Source of the DNA: Pseudoalteromonas sp. SMS1
GTDB lineage: Bacteria; Pseudomonadota; Gammaproteobacteria; Enterobacterales; Alteromonadaceae
Direction of reading: 5' to 3'
Length of the DNA: 64,000 nt
NCBI RefSeq assembly: GCF_021530565.1
Contig: NZ_JAKGBI010000015.1
Coordinates: 98,984 to 162,983 of the forward strand
A program made the translations under genes and the position numbers. Positions 63,369 through 64,000 of the stretch are shown one piece after another; the stretch's first letter is position 1, and each line of letters starts with the position of its first letter. The notes under the pieces are model-generated. The model ran no database searches and had not been told where the DNA came from. It saw only the letters and a list, made by a program, of their open reading frames with translations.

Positions 63369-63548
63369 ATGCCGGAATTAGATGAAAAACAAATAAAACA
63401 TGAGGCGGCAAGGAGGGAGTATTGTCGTCAATGTATCGCTGACTTTCAGAAGCTTGGATACTTGGACTCGTATTTAGAAGAAGTCTTTGATCGTAAACAA
63501 CGCTTATTAAGCCAGTTTTCTGCTCAGCCAACCCCCAGAAATGACTAG
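63369..63548 (+). CDS. Small ORF, 59 residues, unknown
   Basis: The reading frame starts MPELDEKQIKHEAARREYC and is charged and helix-prone, with two close Cys (YCRQC) and no membrane segment. It lies alone between the lysS terminator and the tRNA operon. The frame has natural composition but no clear Shine-Dalgarno, so coding is plausible, not proven. I know no family. Confidence 0.5.
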   Translation: MPELDEKQIKHEAARREYCRQCIADFQKLGYLDSYLEEVFDRKQRLLSQFSAQPTPRND

Positions 63549-63625
63549 CTTTAAAACAAAATGATAGAAAAAAAGGCAGGGTGTTCAATCTGTCACCATA
63601 TAGTCATGTTTTACAAGAAAAGTGT

Positions 63626-63653
63626 TTGACTTATTTTTTCTGTTCTATATTAT
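63626..63653 (+). promoter_or_regulatory. promoter of the tRNA operon
   Basis: TTGACT (63626-63631), a 16-bp spacer and TATTAT (63648-63653), then a GC-rich discriminator (CGCCCC) before the predicted start at about 63660. A GC-rich discriminator is usual in stable-RNA promoters under stringent control. Confidence 0.75.
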
Positions 63654-63668
63654 ACGCCCCACAAAGAC

Positions 63669-63761
63669 GGAGAGGTGGCCGAGTGGCTGAAGGCGCTCCC
63701 CTGCTAAGGGAGTATAGGGTTTGTAGCCCTATCGAGGGTTCGAATCCCTCCTTCTCCGCCA
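63669..63761 (+). tRNA. tRNA-Ser (anticodon GCT)
   Basis: A 93-nt tRNA with the acceptor GGAGAGG/CTTCTCC (one G-U), the long variable arm (TATAGGGTTTGTAGCCCTATC) expected for serine, GCT anticodon in CTGCTAA and encoded CCA. It reads AGC and AGU codons. Confidence 0.95.
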
Positions 63762-63782
63762 TTACTTATGGTTTCTTTGTAC

Positions 63783-63859
63783 GGACGCGTAGCTCAGCTG
63801 GATAGAGTACCTGGCTACGAACCAGGCGGTCGGAGGTTCGAATCCTCCCGCGTCCGCCA
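63783..63859 (+). tRNA. tRNA-Arg (anticodon ACG), copy 1
   Basis: A 77-nt tRNA with acceptor GGACGCG/CGCGTCC, D-loop AGCTCAGCTGGATAGAGTA, anticodon loop CTACGAA, T-loop GGTTCGAATCC and encoded CCA. The A of ACG is normally deaminated to inosine by TadA to read CGU, CGC and CGA. Confidence 0.95.
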
Positions 63860-63920
63860 CTTTACTCAAGTGGTTAAATAGTGAGTCCACTCCTCAAGTG
63901 TTAAAATACCGAGAAATAAC

Positions 63921-63997
63921 GGACGCGTAGCTCAGCTGGATAGAGTACCTGGCTACGAACCAGGCGGTCGGAGGTTCGAATCCTCCCGCGTCCGCCA
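63921..63997 (+). tRNA. tRNA-Arg (anticodon ACG), copy 2
   Basis: Identical in sequence to the copy at 63783, separated by 61 nt. The array probably continues past the window end, since it ends 3 nt before the edge. Confidence 0.95.
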
Positions 63998-64000
63998 CTT

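Noticed and set aside
1..64000. CRISPR arrays, insertion sequences, prophage or defence genes
   Set aside because: No regularly spaced repeats, transposase or phage motifs were found on either strand.

Overview
The window looks like core chromosome of a marine gammaproteobacterium, most likely Pseudoalteromonas or a close relative in the Alteromonadales. This rests on gene content and order: a six-gene Na+-translocating NADH:quinone reductase operon with apbE and nqrM, FabV, ErpA, a glnK-amtB pair, the block fldB/xerD-dsbC-recJ-prfB-lysS, srmB/trmN6 and ampG-yajG. No species was assigned by search. I see no transposase, integrase, phage gene or CRISPR array.

Layout. 1-6.2 kb: the C-terminal end of a DTW-domain tRNA-modification gene; a gene-free stretch whose minus strand encodes a GGA-rich CsrB-like RNA; then a probable Fur-controlled ferric-iron ABC operon ending in a DyP-peroxidase homologue that lacks two catalytic residues; convergent argR. 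6.2-12.4 kb: mdh, then serA, rpiA, a folate cyclo-ligase, a tail-anchored protein and a serine carboxypeptidase on the minus strand. 12.5-18 kb: a double-receiver diguanylate cyclase, glnK-amtB and mrcB. 18-25.4 kb: a chemoreceptor, hemL, pyrB, hemJ and a ClC protein (minus), then erpA and a small membrane protein. 25.4-26 kb: a small helix-turn-helix regulator with a long structured leader and a cluster of TGTACC sites. 26-32.1 kb: ampG, a secreted cyclophilin, yajG, rlmG, alkB, bolA, fabV. 32.4-39.7 kb: nqrABCDEF, apbE, nqrM, which together build and flavinylate the sodium pump. 39.7-48.4 kb: a cobalamin block with a phosphatase, a B12 riboswitch, btuD-btuC-cobT-cobS-cobU-cobQ-cobO-btuF, and ung coupled to its end. 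48.4-56.6 kb: a DUF3545-type protein, tal, yaaA, a Cys-rich lipoprotein, an MFS transporter, an unknown gene, srmB, trmN6, a HEAGH-motif protein and fldB. 56.6-64 kb: xerD, dsbC, recJ, prfB with its programmed +1 frameshift, lysS, a 59-residue ORF, and tRNA-Ser plus two identical tRNA-Arg genes.

Most of the window is conserved housekeeping DNA. The parts that deserve a second look are the CsrB-like RNA, the catalytically altered DyP homologue in an iron operon, the regulator leader at 25.45-25.72 kb (operator cluster plus a fold resembling a c-di-GMP-I riboswitch), the unannotated HEAGH protein and several small ORFs. All functional calls come from reading motifs and gene order; no database search was run.
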